In this document: positions 12,352 through 13,810 of the stretch, in pieces
Numbering within the stretch: the first letter of the stretch is position 1
Layout: each line of letters begins with the position of its first letter
NCBI GenBank assembly: GCA_964574775.1
Contig: CAZNOS010000021.1
Coordinates: 1 to 13,810 of the forward strand
Length of the DNA: 13,810 nt
Direction: 5' to 3'
From: CABMGO01 sp964574775
Lineage (GTDB): Archaea > Nanobdellota > Nanobdellia > Pacearchaeales > GW2011-AR1
Position numbers and translations under genes: made by a program
The notes under the pieces: generated by a model
Databases searched by the model: none
Seen by the model: only the letters and a program-made list of their open reading frames with translations
What the model was told of the DNA's origin: nothing

Positions 12352-13135
12352 ATCAATTCGTACAAACGTAACACCAACTTGGTGTCCAGGATGTTTTAAT
12401 TTTATGATACTTGCAGGTGTACAAAAGTTTTTGGAAAAACAGATTGCGAGTGGGAAAAAGAAAGACGATTTTGCAATGGTTTCGGGAATCGGATGTCATG
12501 CGAAGATTTTCGATTATTTAGACTTGCAAGGAGTTAATTCGCTTCATGGGAGAGTTTTACCAGTTGCTTTGGGAATGAAAATTGCGAAGCCAGAGTTGAA
12601 TGTGCTTGGTTTTTCGGGCGACGGAGACGCATATGCGGAAGGAATGGAACACTTAATTCACATGGCGAGATATAATTCAGATATAAAATATTTAGTTCAC
12701 AATAATCAGGTTTTTGCTTTGACAATTGCCGAACCCTCACCCGTTACGGAGAAAGGATATAAAGACAAGACAAATCCTTCGGGAGTTAAATTACAACCGA
12801 TAAATCCAATAAAATTGATGTTGGGTGCGGGATGTGGATTTGTTGCGAGAGTTTTCGCGGACATTGGTCAAATTGAAAGTGTTTTGGCAGAGGCGCAGAA
12901 ACATAAAGGATTTTGTTTTATTGAAGTCATACAACCATGTGTTATTTTCCATAACGATGTCGGATATAAAGAGAAGATGTATAATTTACAAGATGCGAAG
13001 CACGATAAGACTAATTTTTCTGAGGCGATGAAACGTGCGGAAGAGTTTGATTATAACGGCGTCGGGAAAGATACGAAAATACCGATGGGAATATTTTATC
13101 AAGAAAAGAAAGATGTTTTTGAGGAAATGATATGA
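12341..13135 (+). CDS. korB: 2-oxoacid:ferredoxin oxidoreductase, beta (TPP-binding) subunit
   Basis: KorB holds thiamine diphosphate and an iron-sulfur cluster and forms the catalytic core with KorA. The 264-residue protein has WCPGC (14-18) and GIGCHAK (49-55), which carry cluster-ligand cysteines, the TPP motif GFSGDGDAYAEGMEHLIHMA (90-109), and YLVHNNQVFALTIAEPSPVT (117-136), matching the D-N-x-x-Y-x-x-T-G-x-x-S-P-T stretch with a conservative Y-to-F change. A further conserved cysteine lies in IEVIQPCVIF. A TTG three codons upstream is in frame, but the ATG at 12341 gives the family's usual start. No separate ferredoxin-type subunit is seen. Seven genes separate it from korA, although the two products must meet in a 1:1 complex. 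It overlaps the next gene by ATGA. Confidence 0.93.
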   Translation: MTTKSIRTNVTPTWCPGCFNFMILAGVQKFLEKQIASGKKKDDFAMVSGIGCHAKIFDYLDLQGVNSLHGRVLPVALGMKIAKPELNVLGFSGDGDAYAEGMEHLIHMARYNSDIKYLVHNNQVFALTIAEPSPVTEKGYKDKTNPSGVKLQPINPIKLMLGAGCGFVARVFADIGQIESVLAEAQKHKGFCFIEVIQPCVIFHNDVGYKEKMYNLQDAKHDKTNFSEAMKRAEEFDYNGVGKDTKIPMGIFYQEKKDVFEEMI

Positions 13136-13431
13136 AAAATAAAATTTTAGAAACATTGACTAAAACGAAAACTAATTTCAATCAAATGTCTAATGAAATT
13201 TATAACTTTGAAAAAAAGGCAGGATTTGATAAAACCTCTTCGGAGCAATTAGTAAAATGGCTTGGAGAAGAAGTTAAAAACTATAAAAAAGAAAAATCAA
13301 AAGTGAGAAAACAAAATAAACTTATGGATATTATTATTCTAGCAGTCCAAACTTCAAGGAGAGAAAACATGAATATGGACGAGGCTTGGAAAAGATGGTG
13401 GTGGAAATCTAGGAAGTATTTGAGTAAATGA
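13132..13431 (+). CDS. Small all-helical protein, MazG-like but degenerate
   Basis: The 99-residue protein is predicted helical and charged. LVKWLGEEVKNYKKEKSK (40-57) followed by NKLMDIIILAVQTSRRENMN (62-81) and DEAWKRWWWKSRKYLSK (83-99) has the spacing of all-alpha NTP pyrophosphohydrolases of the MazG type, in which E-E-x-x-E and E-x-x-D bind magnesium and a terminal K-x-x-x-R-Y end is common. Here E46, E47 and D66 fit, while the Glu of the second pair is replaced by K63, so activity is doubtful. If functional it would hydrolyse nucleoside triphosphates. It begins in the ATGA overlap with korB after a GAGG run and is the last gene of the operon. Confidence 0.6.
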   Translation: MKNKILETLTKTKTNFNQMSNEIYNFEKKAGFDKTSSEQLVKWLGEEVKNYKKEKSKVRKQNKLMDIIILAVQTSRRENMNMDEAWKRWWWKSRKYLSK

Positions 13432-13477
13432 ATCTATTGTTATTTATTAGTAGTTACAAATAGAAAGGTTTAAAAGA

Positions 13478-13483
13478 TATAAA
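13478..13483 (+). promoter_or_regulatory. TATA box of the 75-residue orphan gene
   Basis: TATAAA is centred 24-25 bp before the ATG at 13505. A second candidate, TTTAAAA, lies just upstream at 13470-13476. Confidence 0.55.
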
Positions 13484-13504
13484 TTTTATGATTCTTGAGA
13501 CAAA

Positions 13505-13732
13505 ATGGATAATAAAAGGAAATTAACAAGAGAACAATGGTATGCCATGCAAATGAGTGGCCAATGCAGCAAATCAATGAAAAGGTTATTCGCAGAATTA
13601 GATAGAATTGAAACACATAGGAGAACAGAAAAAGAAGAAGACTACTCGTGTGATTCAACCCAACTAGATCTTTTGGAACAGAGCGATCCTGGCATCAGAC
13701 ATTATATTCATCAAATAACAAGAACACCATAA
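13505..13732 (+). CDS. Uncharacterised 75-residue protein
   Basis: I do not recognise this small protein. It is hydrophilic and mostly helical in appearance: KLTREQWYAMQMSG, then SMKRLFAELDRIETHRRTEK, an acidic stretch EEDYSC, and a C-terminal IRHYIHQITRTP. Cysteines at 21 and 49 are too far apart to suggest a zinc site. There is no membrane segment or signal peptide. It is thought real because a TATA box stands at the usual distance from its ATG and the codon use resembles the neighbours'. It stands alone between the kor operon and a gene entering from the right on the opposite strand. Confidence 0.6.
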   Translation: MDNKRKLTREQWYAMQMSGQCSKSMKRLFAELDRIETHRRTEKEEDYSCDSTQLDLLEQSDPGIRHYIHQITRTP

Positions 13733-13742
13733 ATTATCTAAC

Positions 13743-13810
13743 TTACGTTTTTTCCTCATAATTCTTTCTTAGTAAATCATAAAATCGTTTCATCTCGTTT
13801 TGGTCCGCTA
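13743..13810 (-). CDS. 3' end of a minus-strand gene running off the window
   Basis: Reading leftward from the window edge, only one of the three frames is open. It gives 21 residues (starting ADQNEMKRFYDLLRKNYEE) and stops with TAA at 13745-13743. The charged helical composition is protein-like. Too little is present to name a product. Confidence 0.45.
   Translation of the reverse strand, partial: ADQNEMKRFYDLLRKNYEEKT

Noticed and set aside
7215..13431. A defence island reading of the genes between korA and korB
   Set aside because: BRO-N and transferase-fold proteins can occur in defence systems, but no nuclease, helicase, ATPase or membrane effector accompanies them, so the claim would go beyond the evidence.
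13488..13526. Short frame starting at the ATG at 13488
   Set aside because: It has only 12 codons, while the ATG at 13505 has the better TATA spacing and a 75-codon frame.

Overview
This AT-rich window (roughly one third G+C) reads as a chromosomal segment of a small-genome archaeon, most likely a DPANN lineage of the Woesearchaeota/Pacearchaeota/Nanoarchaeota kind. The evidence is an archaeal Elp3, aIF1A, a TrmB-type regulator, a two-gene 2-oxoacid:ferredoxin oxidoreductase, and archaeal TATA boxes placed 24-27 bp upstream of start codons, which implies leaderless mRNAs. The DPANN placement is an inference from gene content and style; there is no rRNA here to prove it.

Layout. (1) 1-3356: the start of an Elp3 gene (minus strand, cut by the window edge), a class I methyltransferase (minus), a divergent TrmB-family regulator (plus) sharing one symmetric TATA element with it, then aIF1A (plus). 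(2) 3414-6411: an island of three minus-strand genes with no confident family, each with its own promoter. The first encodes a phosphoribosyltransferase-like protein with a split PRPP-loop signature and a two-helix membrane tail, the second a 176-residue orphan, the third a 328-residue orphan with ARDG and DSGFRGS motifs. (3) 6526-7158: a Bud23-like methyltransferase. (4) 7215-13431: one long plus-strand operon, starting with korA and ending with korB and a small MazG-like helical protein. Seven unrelated small genes lie between korA and korB: nucleotidyltransferase, FMN-binding split barrel, BRO-N/DinD-like, nucleotidyltransferase-like, phosphoribosyltransferase, GNAT, NTF2-like. (5) 13505-13732: a 75-residue orphan with its own promoter, followed by the 3' end of a minus-strand gene entering from the right.

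How it fits together. Three genes touch translation (elp3 for tRNA wobble modification, aIF1A, the Bud23-like enzyme probably for rRNA), and korA/korB should form one enzyme complex. The rest is accessory. Two places look like sites of gene gain with visible scars. The third orphan gene is flanked by 43-bp direct repeats (42/43 identical) that duplicate the promoter-proximal leader and first codons of the Bud23-like gene, leaving a promoter plus an 11-codon stub at 5364-5428. Inside the kor operon, the BRO-N/nucleotidyltransferase-like pair is bounded by 28-bp repeats (26/28) that give two unrelated proteins the same C-terminal octapeptide and place an SD-like site in front of the next gene. 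The best candidate for something undescribed is this cassette-style insertion of small genes next to, and into, housekeeping transcription units, together with the orphan trio at 3414-6411. No CRISPR array, rRNA, tRNA, transposase or integrase was seen.
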